NCBI GenBank assembly: GCA_027021325.1
Contig: JALUUN010000380.1
Coordinates: 1 to 9,351, forward strand
Length of the DNA stretch: 9,351 nucleotides
DNA from: Planctomycetota bacterium
GTDB lineage: Bacteria; Planctomycetota; UBA1135
Direction: 5' to 3'
The translations under genes and the position numbers were made by a program. Shown here piece by piece: positions 1 through 7,353 of the stretch. The notes under the pieces are model-generated. The model did no database searches. It was not told the DNA's origin and was given only the letters and a program-made list of their open reading frames with translations. Position 1 is the stretch's first letter; every line of letters starts with the position of its first letter.

Positions 1-494
1 CCCGGCGAGCGCACCACCATCTCCTCGACGTCACGGCCGCCCATCTTGACGAGCATCCCGAAGCCGGTCATGTTCACCGCCGAGCCGGGGATCAGGAGCG
101 CCGAGGTCACGCCGCCCGCGACCGCGTCGCCGATCTCCTTGCGCCCGGGCTCGACCGTGCAGTGGCTGTTGAGGTCCGGGTTCGTGAGGTAGACGCCGTC
201 GTTGAGATCCGAGAGGCTGCCGGCGATGTGGCAATGGGGCTCGATGAGGCCCGGGACCAGCCAGCGGCGGCCCAGGTCCAGGACCTCGGCGCCCTCGGGC
301 ACCTCCAGTTCCGCAGCGCGCCCGACCCAGCGGATGCGCTCGCCGGCGACGACCACCGCGCCGTTGTCGATGACGCCCAGCTCCTCGTCGGCGGTGAAGA
401 CCTTGGCCGCCTTGAGGACCAGCAGCGGAGCCTCGGCGGGTTCGCCGCCGCCCGAGAAGGCGGCCAGGAGCAGGATGGAGAGCAGCGGACTCAT
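1..494 (-). CDS. Exported amidohydrolase with intact His-x-His metal motif (gene F, 3' part cut off)
   Basis: This is the last visible gene of the operon; it enters at position 494 and runs off the left edge, so only 164 N-terminal residues are seen. ATG 494 overlaps the stop of gene E (ATGA) and has a perfect AGGAGGT nine bases upstream. Residues 1-15 are a short hydrophobic signal segment without Arg or Lys, implying a periplasmic or envelope location. The beta-sandwich edge (about 24-80) leads into VPGLIEPHCHIAG, where H87-x-H89 matches the first two metal ligands of the amidohydrolase superfamily. A GGVTS turn (127-131) and an NMTGFGMLVK loop follow, as in imidazolonepropionase-like (COG1228) proteins. 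It is the only one of seven related domains here with both histidines. The later ligands (His, His, Asp) lie outside the window, so activity is inferred, and the substrate is unknown. Family call is strong; exact function is not. Confidence 0.85.
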   Translation of the reverse strand, partial: MSPLLSILLLAAFSGGGEPAEAPLLVLKAAKVFTADEELGVIDNGAVVVAGERIRWVGRAAELEVPEGAEVLDLGRRWLVPGLIEPHCHIAGSLSDLNDGVYLTNPDLNSHCTVEPGRKEIGDAVAGGVTSALLIPGSAVNMTGFGMLVKMGGRDVEEMVVRSP

Positions 495-3346
495 GGCTTC
501 GGGACCTCCTGTCCCGAGACGAAGACGGTCAGGATGCGGGTGCCCGGCTCGAGGGGCGGTCCGTCGTGGACGACCAGGTCGCCGTCGAGACCGCGGGCGA
601 TGCGGCCGACCCGGTCCTCGATGCCGAGCATCCGGGCGGCGCCGGCGGTCAGGGCCTCCAGGGCGGTCTCCCGCCCCAGACCGCTGCGCACCGCCAGGAC
701 CAGGTTCCGGGCCAGGAAGCGGCCGCCCCGGGGCGAGGCGGACTGGAAGGCGACCGGAAGCCCTTCGGCCGCAAGCAGGGCCGCCGGCACCCATTCGCGC
801 TGATCGCGGCGCTGGACCAGCTCGCGCGGCACGACCACCCCGGCACCCTTCTCCCGGAGCAGCCCGGCCCGGTCCAGGGCCTGGTCCCCCTCGAGGATGG
901 CGAAGGGGATCCCGGCGCCGCCCAGGACCTCGACGGCGTTCTGGATCTCGTCACCGCGGCGGGCTCGGGCCAGGGCCACCGCCCGCCCCTCGAGGAGGGC
1001 GCGCACGCCCTCCAGACGGGCGTCGGTCTTCGGCGGCTGCGGCCCCTCCTTCTTGCCGCGGCGCTTGCGCGGCAGCTGCAGGGCGGCCGCGGCGGAGTCG
1101 TCGTACTCGATGCGGTGGGCCTCGAACTCGGCGCTGCCCAGCGCACCCACCGAGATCGTCACGCGCATGAGATCCTCGGACTCGACCACGCCTTCGACCG
1201 TCACCGGGCCGACCTCGGTGTGCTGGGTGAAGGTCATGGTCTGGCTGGCCTCGTCCCAGGTCCCTTCCAGTTCCTGGGTCCCGGCCTCGGGCATGTCGGG
1301 CAGGGAGATCACGGCCAGGACGCGCTCCTTCTCGTGGCTCAGGCGCACGTGCACCGTCATCGGCTCGGGAAGCATCTCGTGCTCCAGGACCAGTTCCCAG
1401 AGCCCGTTGATCGGATCCTTCTTCGCTGCCGCCTCCTCCTCCGGTGCTTCCTCGTCCTGCTTCGGATCGCTCTCCTCCGCGGTGCTTTCCTCCTTGCGGA
1501 CGGTCTCGCCGCCGGCCAGGCGCTTGCGCAGCTCGGCCTCGGCCTTCGCCCGTTCCTCGGCGCGCTTCTTCGCCTGCTCCTCCTCCCACTTCTTCCGCTC
1601 CTCGCGGTACTTCTTCCACTGTTCGGCGTAGCGCCGGCCCTGGTCCAACAGCCCCTGGATCTGCTCCCTGCGCCCGGTGCGGTTGCTGCCGGTGAAGTCG
1701 AAGAAAACCACCCCCTCGTCCTCGAGGAAGGCCTGTTCGGGAAGGACCGCGGAGGTCTTGACGATCGGCGCGAGCGTGCCCTGCCCCAGGGAGGAGGAGG
1801 CCATGACCTGGGTCGTCACCCCGGAGCGGGCCAGGGCCTGCCAGGCGGGGTTCCAGCGCGTGCCCGCCGCCAGGAGTCCGAGGGCCGCCCCCGCCTCCGG
1901 CCGCGCCGAGGCCAGGGGAAAGAGGCTGCGGGCGTCCACGAAGCCCGGGGTCAGGTGCGCCTCCGGTCCGGCGTCCAGGACCCGGACGCCGGGCGGCCGC
2001 GCCACCGCACGGCCGAAGTCGAGGATCCGGCCGCCGGCCATCAGCACCTCGACCCCGCCGGTCCTGGGCGGGCCATCCCCGGGCCAGAGGGTGCCGGCCC
2101 GGATCACGACGGCGTCTTCGAACTCCTCGAGGGCGAAGTCCTCGCTTTGGAAGACGCGCCGGCCCTCGACGAAGACCTCCTGCACCCGGGTGCCGGGTTC
2201 CAGCGGATCCCCGCTCAGAACCAGGAAGTCGGCGTCGAAGCCCGGAGCCAGGGCGCCGACCCGGTCGGCCACACCGAGGAGCAGCGCCGGGCTCCAGGTG
2301 ATGGCGCGCAGGGCGTCCTCGCGGCTGAGGCCGTAGTCCAGGGCCGCCTGCGCCGCCTCCAGGAGCATGGTCCAGCGGCCGTGGCGTCCGACCCCGAGGG
2401 CCAGGCGGTCGCCGCCGAGACCGGCCAGGGCCTCGGGCCCCGGCTCCTCCCAGTCGGGAGGAAGGTCCCCGGGGTCGCCCAGGAACAGGGGGACGTCGAA
2501 GATCAGGCTCGCCTCCCGCCCCTCCAGGAGGCCGGGCAGGTCCCGGGCGCGGGTGGCGCCGTCCAGGATCACGGGCAGGCCCTGCTCCGCGGCGAAGTCC
2601 AGGGCCGCCTGGACCTCGCCCGTGGTCTCGACGGCGACGCGCAGGCTCGGGCGTCCCTCCAGGAACTCCGCCAGGGCGCGCAGATGCAGGTCGGACCAGG
2701 GAATCCCCCCGGAACGGGCACGCTCGAAGTCCTGGCGCAGGGCCAGGAGCGCCCCCGCCCGGCTGCCCGGCGGCTGGGGCCGCGCCGGCTCCAGGGGATT
2801 CTCCGAGGAGGGCGGCATGGGCGGCCGGAACCAGCGCCCGGCGGCGTTGCGCCCGCCCTCCAGGCTGATGCGCAGGTCCGCCTCGGCGCGCAGGACACGC
2901 TGGCGTCCGGCGGTCTTGACCACGGCACCGCGGCCGCCGACCAGACGATTGCGGTCCGGCGACAGGTAGCAGGTCGTGACGCCGCGCTCGAGAACGGTGT
3001 GCAGATCGGCGAAGGGGTCGAACTCGTCGAGAGCACGGCGATGGGCGGCGAGGGAACGCTCGCCCTGGGGGCCGGCACCGGTCAAGGTGCTGTCGGCGGC
3101 GACGAGGCCGGGCATGAGCACGGCCTCGCCGAGGTCCAGAACCGGGACGAAGGGAGGAAGCTCCGCCTCCGAGGTGGCGTAGCCGGCGACACGCCCCTGC
3201 CCCACCAGGAGCCAGGCGTCCTCCAGGACCTGGCCCGGGGAGACGTGGATCCGCGCCGCCCGGACCGCAAGCTCGGGCTCGGGCAGCGGCCGGCCCCCCT
3301 GAGGCAGGGCCAGAACCGGGAGGGCCAGGAGCAGACCGGCGATCAT
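491..3346 (-). CDS. Exported double amidohydrolase-fold protein with inserted coiled coil and beta domain, metal ligands lost (gene E)
   Basis: This 951-residue protein is twice the usual family length. Its ATG (3346) overlaps the stop of D as ATGA and follows GGAG with a 7-base spacer. Residues 1-15 form an uncharged, Ala/Leu-rich signal segment. Unit 1 (about 25-405) has VLMPGLVAADSTL at 77-89, then RGVTT, GGRGAVVKTAG (137-147) and the C-terminal SGDPLEPGTRVQEVF. Unit 2 (about 410-951) has LTPGFVDARSL (465-475), SGVTT, APIVKT and DGPPLEPGTRILTVF. The shared PLEPGTR ending indicates an internal duplication. Metal positions are replaced: His-x-His is D85-S-T87 in unit 1 and R473-S-L475 in unit 2; the strand-5 His is about E240 and R794, the strand-6 His D262 and E819, and the strand-8 Asp lies in GVGR and QSAS. 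Unit 2 is interrupted by a coiled coil (570-610), a charged linker and a beta-rich domain (644-747). I infer a non-catalytic, probably periplasmic partner or binding protein; alignment of the later ligands is by eye. Confidence 0.85.
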   Translation of the reverse strand: MIAGLLLALPVLALPQGGRPLPEPELAVRAARIHVSPGQVLEDAWLLVGQGRVAGYATSEAELPPFVPVLDLGEAVLMPGLVAADSTLTGAGPQGERSLAAHRRALDEFDPFADLHTVLERGVTTCYLSPDRNRLVGGRGAVVKTAGRQRVLRAEADLRISLEGGRNAAGRWFRPPMPPSSENPLEPARPQPPGSRAGALLALRQDFERARSGGIPWSDLHLRALAEFLEGRPSLRVAVETTGEVQAALDFAAEQGLPVILDGATRARDLPGLLEGREASLIFDVPLFLGDPGDLPPDWEEPGPEALAGLGGDRLALGVGRHGRWTMLLEAAQAALDYGLSREDALRAITWSPALLLGVADRVGALAPGFDADFLVLSGDPLEPGTRVQEVFVEGRRVFQSEDFALEEFEDAVVIRAGTLWPGDGPPRTGGVEVLMAGGRILDFGRAVARPPGVRVLDAGPEAHLTPGFVDARSLFPLASARPEAGAALGLLAAGTRWNPAWQALARSGVTTQVMASSSLGQGTLAPIVKTSAVLPEQAFLEDEGVVFFDFTGSNRTGRREQIQGLLDQGRRYAEQWKKYREERKKWEEEQAKKRAEERAKAEAELRKRLAGGETVRKEESTAEESDPKQDEEAPEEEAAAKKDPINGLWELVLEHEMLPEPMTVHVRLSHEKERVLAVISLPDMPEAGTQELEGTWDEASQTMTFTQHTEVGPVTVEGVVESEDLMRVTISVGALGSAEFEAHRIEYDDSAAAALQLPRKRRGKKEGPQPPKTDARLEGVRALLEGRAVALARARRGDEIQNAVEVLGGAGIPFAILEGDQALDRAGLLREKGAGVVVPRELVQRRDQREWVPAALLAAEGLPVAFQSASPRGGRFLARNLVLAVRSGLGRETALEALTAGAARMLGIEDRVGRIARGLDGDLVVHDGPPLEPGTRILTVFVSGQEVPKP
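504..510 (-). promoter_or_regulatory. Perfect Shine-Dalgarno AGGAGGT of gene F
   Basis: Reading on the minus strand, AGGAGGT lies inside the end of gene E, nine bases before ATG 494. It is the strongest ribosome binding site in the operon; genes A, B and D have weak or no visible sites. It fixes the start of F and suggests that F, the only member with His-x-His, can be initiated independently as well as by coupling to E. Confidence 0.7.
1106..1417 (-). other. Beta-rich accessory domain inserted in gene E (residues 644-747)
   Basis: Residues 644-747 begin DPINGLWELVLE and show alternating short strands: a Met/Thr/Val strand (MTVHVRLS), LAVISLP, an ELEGTWDE turn, TMTFTQHT, VTVEGVV, MRVTISVG and a closing FEAHRIE. 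The pattern (GxW start, repeated polar-hydrophobic strands, G-x-V turns, aromatic then R at the end) resembles the small antiparallel-beta, lipocalin-like module I recall from exported hydrolases, but I cannot name a family with confidence. Its insertion inside unit 2, rather than at a terminus, suggests a binding or assembly role. Confidence 0.45.
1517..1639 (-). other. Coiled-coil segment inserted in second unit of gene E
   Basis: Residues 570-610 of protein E are almost entirely Arg, Lys, Glu, Ala and Gln with regularly spaced Trp, Tyr and Leu (for example EQWKKYREERKKWEEEQAKK), as expected of a long charged helix or coiled coil. An acidic then Lys-containing linker (611-643) follows. The segment sits where exported amidohydrolase relatives carry a helical insertion between the GVTT/VKT region and strand 5. 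It may mediate pairing with the helical insertion of gene A. Confidence 0.6.
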
Positions 3347-4728
3347 TCGGCGTCTCCGTGGAGCAGGCGCTGGAGCCGCTCGTCCTTCTGGCGGTCGTAG
3401 ATCTCGAGCCCGAGGCTCCAGACCTTGAGCACGCGGCTGCGCAGGTCGAGGGGGTCGCCGTCGAGGAGGACGCAGGTGCCCTGGGCGCCCGGAGCGATCA
3501 CACCCATCCGCCCCTCCTGGCCCCAGGCCGCCGCCGGAGCCGAGGTGACGGCGGCCAGCGCCCGGCTGCGGTCCACACCCTCGCGGACCAGGACGCCGGC
3601 CTGGTAGGCGAGGCGGTCGGGGCCCATGCGCCCGGGCTGGGAGCCCACGGCCAGGATCCGGACGCCGGCGTCCAGGAGCTGCTTCGGGGCGAACCAGCGC
3701 CTCTCCTTCCGGGTCACCGGATCCACTTCCACGTCCCAGAGGCCGCGGCGGCTGTCGCAGTGGAGAACCACCGGGCGGCCGCTCTCGGCCAGTTCCGCTC
3801 CGACCCGCCAGCACGGCGCCTGGACCACGAAGACCGCGTGCTCCAGGAGCTCGTGTTCGCGCAGCCAGGTCAGGGCATTGCGCACATCGGTCGGCTCGGC
3901 GCACCAGCACCACAGGCGCAGGTCGCCGTTGAGGATCCGCACCAGGTCGCGCTGGGTCTCGTCCAGGTCCTGTTCGCCGATCAGCTCCTTGCCCGGGAAG
4001 TCCTCGCCGAAGCGGACGAACCCCCCGGCCTCATCGGCGTCGTCGCCGTCCGGCCGGGGCTCGCGCACCTCCAGCCCGACCTTCTTGCGCAGGGCCTCCT
4101 CCTCCTTGCGGTCGAGGAGCTCCTGCCCCTTGCGGCGCAGGGCGTCCACCAGGGCCGCCTCGGCCTCGCGCAGTTCGGCCAGCTGGCTGCTCCGGCTCCA
4201 TCCGGACTTCGGCGAGAAGGCGATCTTCATGCCCATGTCCGCGGCCAGGGTCATGGCCTCCACGGTCATGCCCCAGGGCCGCACCACTCGGCCGCGTCCG
4301 CCGATGACGGTGTTCGGACCAGGGATCACGCCGAGGGCGACCACCCCCTGGCGCAGGCTCTCCTCGAAGAAGACCGAGACCGGATCGAGGGAGTCGCGGA
4401 CGTCGAGGAAGGGCGTCACCGGGACGTTCTCGTTCGCCCGGTCCAGGCCGTTCGAGGTGTGAGCCTCGGCGAAGCCCGCGAAGAGCGTTCCCTCAGGGTA
4501 TTCCTCAAGGAGGATGTCGAAAGGAACCTCGATCTCGGCGGCCGGCCCGACCTCCTGGATCCGGCCGTCGCGGATCACCACGAGGCCGTCCTCGAGGACC
4601 CCCTCGGCGGTCAGGATGCGGCCGGCGCGGATCGCCACGGAGCCGCTCTCCTGAGCCGGAAGGACGCCCGGAAGCGAGGCCAGGAGGGCCGCGCCGAGGA
4701 GCGGGAAGGTGCGGGGAAGCGGGATCAT
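3343..4728 (-). CDS. Exported amidohydrolase-fold protein with partly lost metal site (gene D)
   Basis: The 461-residue product has a good signal peptide: residues 1-25 with R6, a Leu/Ala core and a likely LPA-QE cleavage near 25/26. The fold is recognised by the beta-sandwich start (AIRAGRILTAEGVLEDG), FAEAHTSNG (86-94), GPNTVIGGRGRVVRP (137-151) and LLDGDPLDLRSRV near the end. H90 is kept, but the second histidine is S92. The strand-5 histidine region reads LRLWCWCAEP (270-278), with Cys at 274 and 276. The strand-6 region reads VVQAPCW (Q303), and the strand-8 Asp region reads VGSQPG. A helical charged insert spans about 181-260. Its ATG lies 25 bases after the stop of C with no clear Shine-Dalgarno; an in-frame GTG directly precedes it and could also initiate. 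Its 3' end overlaps gene E by 4 bp. Relatives with the EAHTS-type motif are remembered but unverified. It is probably non-catalytic or altered in chemistry. Confidence 0.85.
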   Translation of the reverse strand: MIPLPRTFPLLGAALLASLPGVLPAQESGSVAIRAGRILTAEGVLEDGLVVIRDGRIQEVGPAAEIEVPFDILLEEYPEGTLFAGFAEAHTSNGLDRANENVPVTPFLDVRDSLDPVSVFFEESLRQGVVALGVIPGPNTVIGGRGRVVRPWGMTVEAMTLAADMGMKIAFSPKSGWSRSSQLAELREAEAALVDALRRKGQELLDRKEEEALRKKVGLEVREPRPDGDDADEAGGFVRFGEDFPGKELIGEQDLDETQRDLVRILNGDLRLWCWCAEPTDVRNALTWLREHELLEHAVFVVQAPCWRVGAELAESGRPVVLHCDSRRGLWDVEVDPVTRKERRWFAPKQLLDAGVRILAVGSQPGRMGPDRLAYQAGVLVREGVDRSRALAAVTSAPAAAWGQEGRMGVIAPGAQGTCVLLDGDPLDLRSRVLKVWSLGLEIYDRQKDERLQRLLHGDAE

Positions 4729-4753
4729 CACGAAGGCTCGGGAGCGGTTCGGG

Positions 4754-6238
4754 TCAACGCCGGTCCACGGCGACACGGCCGTCCACCAGGACCAGGAGCG
4801 GGCGGGAGGCGGCGTCCAGGGGATCGCCGGACCAGAGGACGAGGTCGGCATCGCGGCCGGCGGCGACCAGGCCGAGACGCTCGTCGAGGCCCAGGAGGCG
4901 GGCCGGGCCGGAGGTGACGGCCTGGAGGGCCCGGGCCGGATCCAGGCCCCAGGCGACGGCGGTGCGCGCTTGCTGGATGAGGGAGCCGGCGCTCTCCGGC
5001 GTGTCGTGGGCCTCGACCGAGGCGAGAACGAAGGGCAGACCGGCGGCGGCAAGAAGGGCGGGCTGCGCCGGAGTCGGCTTGCCGGAGTCCGCACGCCGCC
5101 CCAGGGGCAGGCCGCGGGCGGCGACCGGGCTCGCCGACTCCCAGCCGTAGCGCGGGCTGGCGAGGGCCAGGAGCACGCCCAGGACGCCGTCGCTCAGGGG
5201 GAGCAGGCCGGACTCGGTCTCGATGGAGTAGATCTCGTCGAAGGCGGCGCCGAGATCGTGGTCGTGGTGCCCCAGATCCTCGCAGCAGACCGCCGGCGGC
5301 CGCACCCAGGCAGCCAGATCCTCGGCCGTGGGGCCCTGGACGAGACCGCGGGATCTCCGGTCGTAGAGGGGCGCACAGACCAGGGGAACGGGGTGCTCCT
5401 GGAGGACATGGCGGATCCGCCAGGCTTCCTGCCCCTCCTCGATCACCAGGCGCGGCCAGCCGAACTCCTCCTGCAGGCGCAGGGCGGTCTGGATGTCGTG
5501 GGCGCGGCGCGCCTGGACGCGCACCGGGATCTCGCCGCGCAGGGCGCGGGCCAGAACCTCGAGGTCGGGGTCCTCCGGCGCCTCGCCCCTCTCCCGGGCC
5601 TCCATCCAGGCCCGGGCTCGGTAGAACTCGCGGCGCAGGATCCAGACCGCCGACATGCGCGTCGTCGGACGCCGGCCGAAGAGGTCGCGCGGGCCATTGC
5701 GGCCGCTCCGGCCGTTGCCGGCCGAGGTCTCGGTGCCGAGGGTGAGCTTCAGGGCGGCCTCGGGGTCGAGGACCCGGGCGCCGCTCGCCTCCGGCGCGAA
5801 GAGGTCGGCCACCGGACCGCCGGCGGTCTTGACCAGGGCGCCGAGCCCGCCGATGCAGTTCACGGAGTCGGGGGTCAGGAAGGCGGTCGTGATGCCGTTC
5901 TCCAAGGCGCGCCGGAAGGCCGCCGAGTCCAGGTCGGCGGTCTCGGCGATGCGGATGCGGGGTGTCGCCTCCTTCGACTCCTCGGTGGTCGCCGCGGTGA
6001 CCCCCATGGTCGAGCAGGCGTCCACGAGCCCCGGCGTCAGCCAGGCGCCGGGCACATGCAGCGCCCCTTCGGGAGCGGGGCCCCGGGCCACAGACTGGAT
6101 CCGTCCGTCGGCCAGGGTGATCACCGCGCCCTCGAGAACGGTTCCGTCCCCGACCTGGACCCGGTCGGCATAGAGGACGCGGGGCGCCTCTCCCTGGGGA
6201 AGGGCAAGGGCAGCGGCAGCGAGCAGGGACAGGATCAT
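4754..6238 (-). CDS. Exported amidohydrolase-fold protein lacking canonical metal ligands, with His/Asp cluster (gene C)
   Basis: This 494-residue protein starts at ATG 6238, overlapping the stop of B, after a GGGGA about seven bases upstream. Residues 1-14 form an uncharged Ala/Leu signal segment ending in ALPQG, like that of E. Landmarks: LTPGLVDACSTMG (67-79), NGITT (114-118), IGGLGALVKTAG (129-140), a PTTRMSAVW helix and ADLVLWSGDPLDAASR at the C-terminus. His-x-His has become C75-S-T77. The strand-5 His region is VRVQARRAHDI (Q242), the strand-6 region is LVIEEGQEAW (E267), and the strand-8 Asp region reads LASVEAHD. A long loop between strands 6 and 8 (about 285-395) carries a CCEDLGHHDHD cluster (318-328), not expected at this site in the fold. 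The protein sits mid-operon and probably works with its neighbours; enzymatic activity by the family mechanism is unlikely, but a relocated metal site cannot be excluded. Confidence 0.85.
   Translation of the reverse strand: MILSLLAAAALALPQGEAPRVLYADRVQVGDGTVLEGAVITLADGRIQSVARGPAPEGALHVPGAWLTPGLVDACSTMGVTAATTEESKEATPRIRIAETADLDSAAFRRALENGITTAFLTPDSVNCIGGLGALVKTAGGPVADLFAPEASGARVLDPEAALKLTLGTETSAGNGRSGRNGPRDLFGRRPTTRMSAVWILRREFYRARAWMEARERGEAPEDPDLEVLARALRGEIPVRVQARRAHDIQTALRLQEEFGWPRLVIEEGQEAWRIRHVLQEHPVPLVCAPLYDRRSRGLVQGPTAEDLAAWVRPPAVCCEDLGHHDHDLGAAFDEIYSIETESGLLPLSDGVLGVLLALASPRYGWESASPVAARGLPLGRRADSGKPTPAQPALLAAAGLPFVLASVEAHDTPESAGSLIQQARTAVAWGLDPARALQAVTSGPARLLGLDERLGLVAAGRDADLVLWSGDPLDAASRPLLVLVDGRVAVDRR
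5255..5287 (-). other. Cys/His/Asp cluster in gene C (residues 318-328)
   Basis: Within an extended loop of protein C, two Cys, one Glu, three Asp and three His occur in eleven residues (CCEDLGHHDHD). This is a plausible metal-binding patch in a protein that has lost the usual amidohydrolase ligands. Binding is inferred from composition only. Confidence 0.35.
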
Positions 6239-7353
6239 TCGGGTTCCCCGGGCATCTCGAGGAGGTCGGCAGGAGGCGGGGCGACCGGGACACTCCGGCC
6301 GCCGCTGAGGACCGCCTGGACGCGCGCCGAGGCGTCCAGGGGGTGGGCCGTCCACAAGACCAGGTCGGCACGGCGCCCCGGGGCGATGGCGCCGGCCCGC
6401 GGGCTGCCGGCGAAGGCGGCGGCCTCGGTGGTGACCGCCGCCAGGGCGGCGGCAGGGTCGCCCGTGGCACGGCTGAAGGCCAGAGCCGTGTCGCGCAGGG
6501 CGCCGGGCGCCCAGGCACGGGAGCCGAAGGTGCCGAAGGCGATCCGCAGGCCACGGCCGTGCAGGAGGCGCCAGCCCTCGATCTGGCGCGCCGGCCAGGC
6601 TCCGGGCTCGAGGACCGGCAGGCAGACCCGCGAGCCGGCCGGCAGGGCGCCGGCGTAGCCGGGCCAGTCGCCGAGGCAGACGAAGGCCAGCTCCACGTCC
6701 TGCTCCCGGGCCCGGGCCAGGGCCGCCTGGATGGCTTCGGCGGAGTCCACGACGACGAGGACGCCGGTCTCCCGCCAGGCCGCCAGGGCGCCGGCCTCGC
6801 GCTCGAAGTCGTCCAGGAGGCCGGCCAGGGCGGTCGGGCCGAGGACCCGATCGAAGGCCAGGGAGCCCAGGGACACCACCGGGCGGGCCCGGGGCCGGAG
6901 AAGGACGGGCCCTCCGGCGCCGGGACGGGCGAGGGCGGTCCAGCCCGAGAACAGGCGCGCCGGCCGGGGCGTGAGGTGAACGGCGCCGACCCCGGCCGCC
7001 AGGGCCTGCTCCCAGAGCTCGGCATCGGGATCCAGGGAATCGGCGGCACGCAGTTCCGGGGTCCGGCGCCTGGCGGGCTCGACCGCGGCGTCGGCCAGGC
7101 CGGCCTGACTGAAAGCATCCACCAGTCCCGGGGCGAGGATGCCGTGGACGCGCCGGGTACGGGCGTTCCGGGGCACCGGCACCGAGGTGCCGACGGCCAG
7201 GACCAGATCCTCCCGCAGGAGGACCGAGGCGTCCTCCAGGAGCGTGCCGTCGGCGGTCAGGACGCCGTCGGCCTGCAGGACCAGGGGCTGGCCGGGCGCC
7301 TGCGGCGGGGCGGCACCGAGGCCGAGGGCGAGAGAGAGAAGGAGGACGCTCAC
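6235..7353 (-). CDS. Exported short amidohydrolase-fold protein lacking metal ligands (gene B)
   Basis: At 372 residues this is the shortest member, below the roughly 400-450 usual for the family. The start is GTG 7353, overlapping the stop of A as GTGA; a GGAAG only four bases away makes coupling to A more likely than independent initiation. The N-terminus (residues 1-15, LLLSLALGLGAA) is a short export signal without basic residues. The fold is shown by GILAPGLVDAFSQAG (71-85), a weak GVGAVHLTP turn (121-129) and RRADLVLWTAHPLDASARV (327-345). The metal positions read F81-S-Q83 for His-x-His, D203 near strand 5 (VVVDSAEA), L227 near strand 6 (FVCLGDW), and GTF where the family has GTD (274-276). 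The VKTAG loop has degenerated to ARPGAGG, and no helical insert is present. The frame is open throughout with typical codon use, so it looks maintained. I infer a non-catalytic subunit; identity beyond the fold is unknown. Confidence 0.8.
   Translation of the reverse strand: MSVLLLSLALGLGAAPPQAPGQPLVLQADGVLTADGTLLEDASVLLREDLVLAVGTSVPVPRNARTRRVHGILAPGLVDAFSQAGLADAAVEPARRRTPELRAADSLDPDAELWEQALAAGVGAVHLTPRPARLFSGWTALARPGAGGPVLLRPRARPVVSLGSLAFDRVLGPTALAGLLDDFEREAGALAAWRETGVLVVVDSAEAIQAALARAREQDVELAFVCLGDWPGYAGALPAGSRVCLPVLEPGAWPARQIEGWRLLHGRGLRIAFGTFGSRAWAPGALRDTALAFSRATGDPAAALAAVTTEAAAFAGSPRAGAIAPGRRADLVLWTAHPLDASARVQAVLSGGRSVPVAPPPADLLEMPGEPE

Noticed and set aside
31..234. Small minus-strand frame of 67 aa
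   Set aside because: It is an out-of-frame shadow of gene F, which has the His-x-His motif and a strong ribosome binding site.
566..3400. Very long open frame on the plus strand opposite gene E (also 3358-4917, 4709-6658 and 6343-7644 opposite other genes)
   Set aside because: These are antisense shadows created by GC-biased third positions. Their translations are Gly/Pro/Arg/Gln/Ala-rich without motifs, while the minus-strand frames have signal peptides and family landmarks.
3347..3913. Upstream extension of gene E to position 3913
   Set aside because: The extension overlaps gene D, is Arg/Pro-rich with no domain, and would bury the hydrophobic signal segment. ATG 3346 has GGAG at seven bases and an ATGA overlap with D.
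4729..5094. Upstream extension of gene D to 5094
   Set aside because: It overlaps gene C in another frame, is low complexity, and precedes a clear signal peptide at the assigned start.
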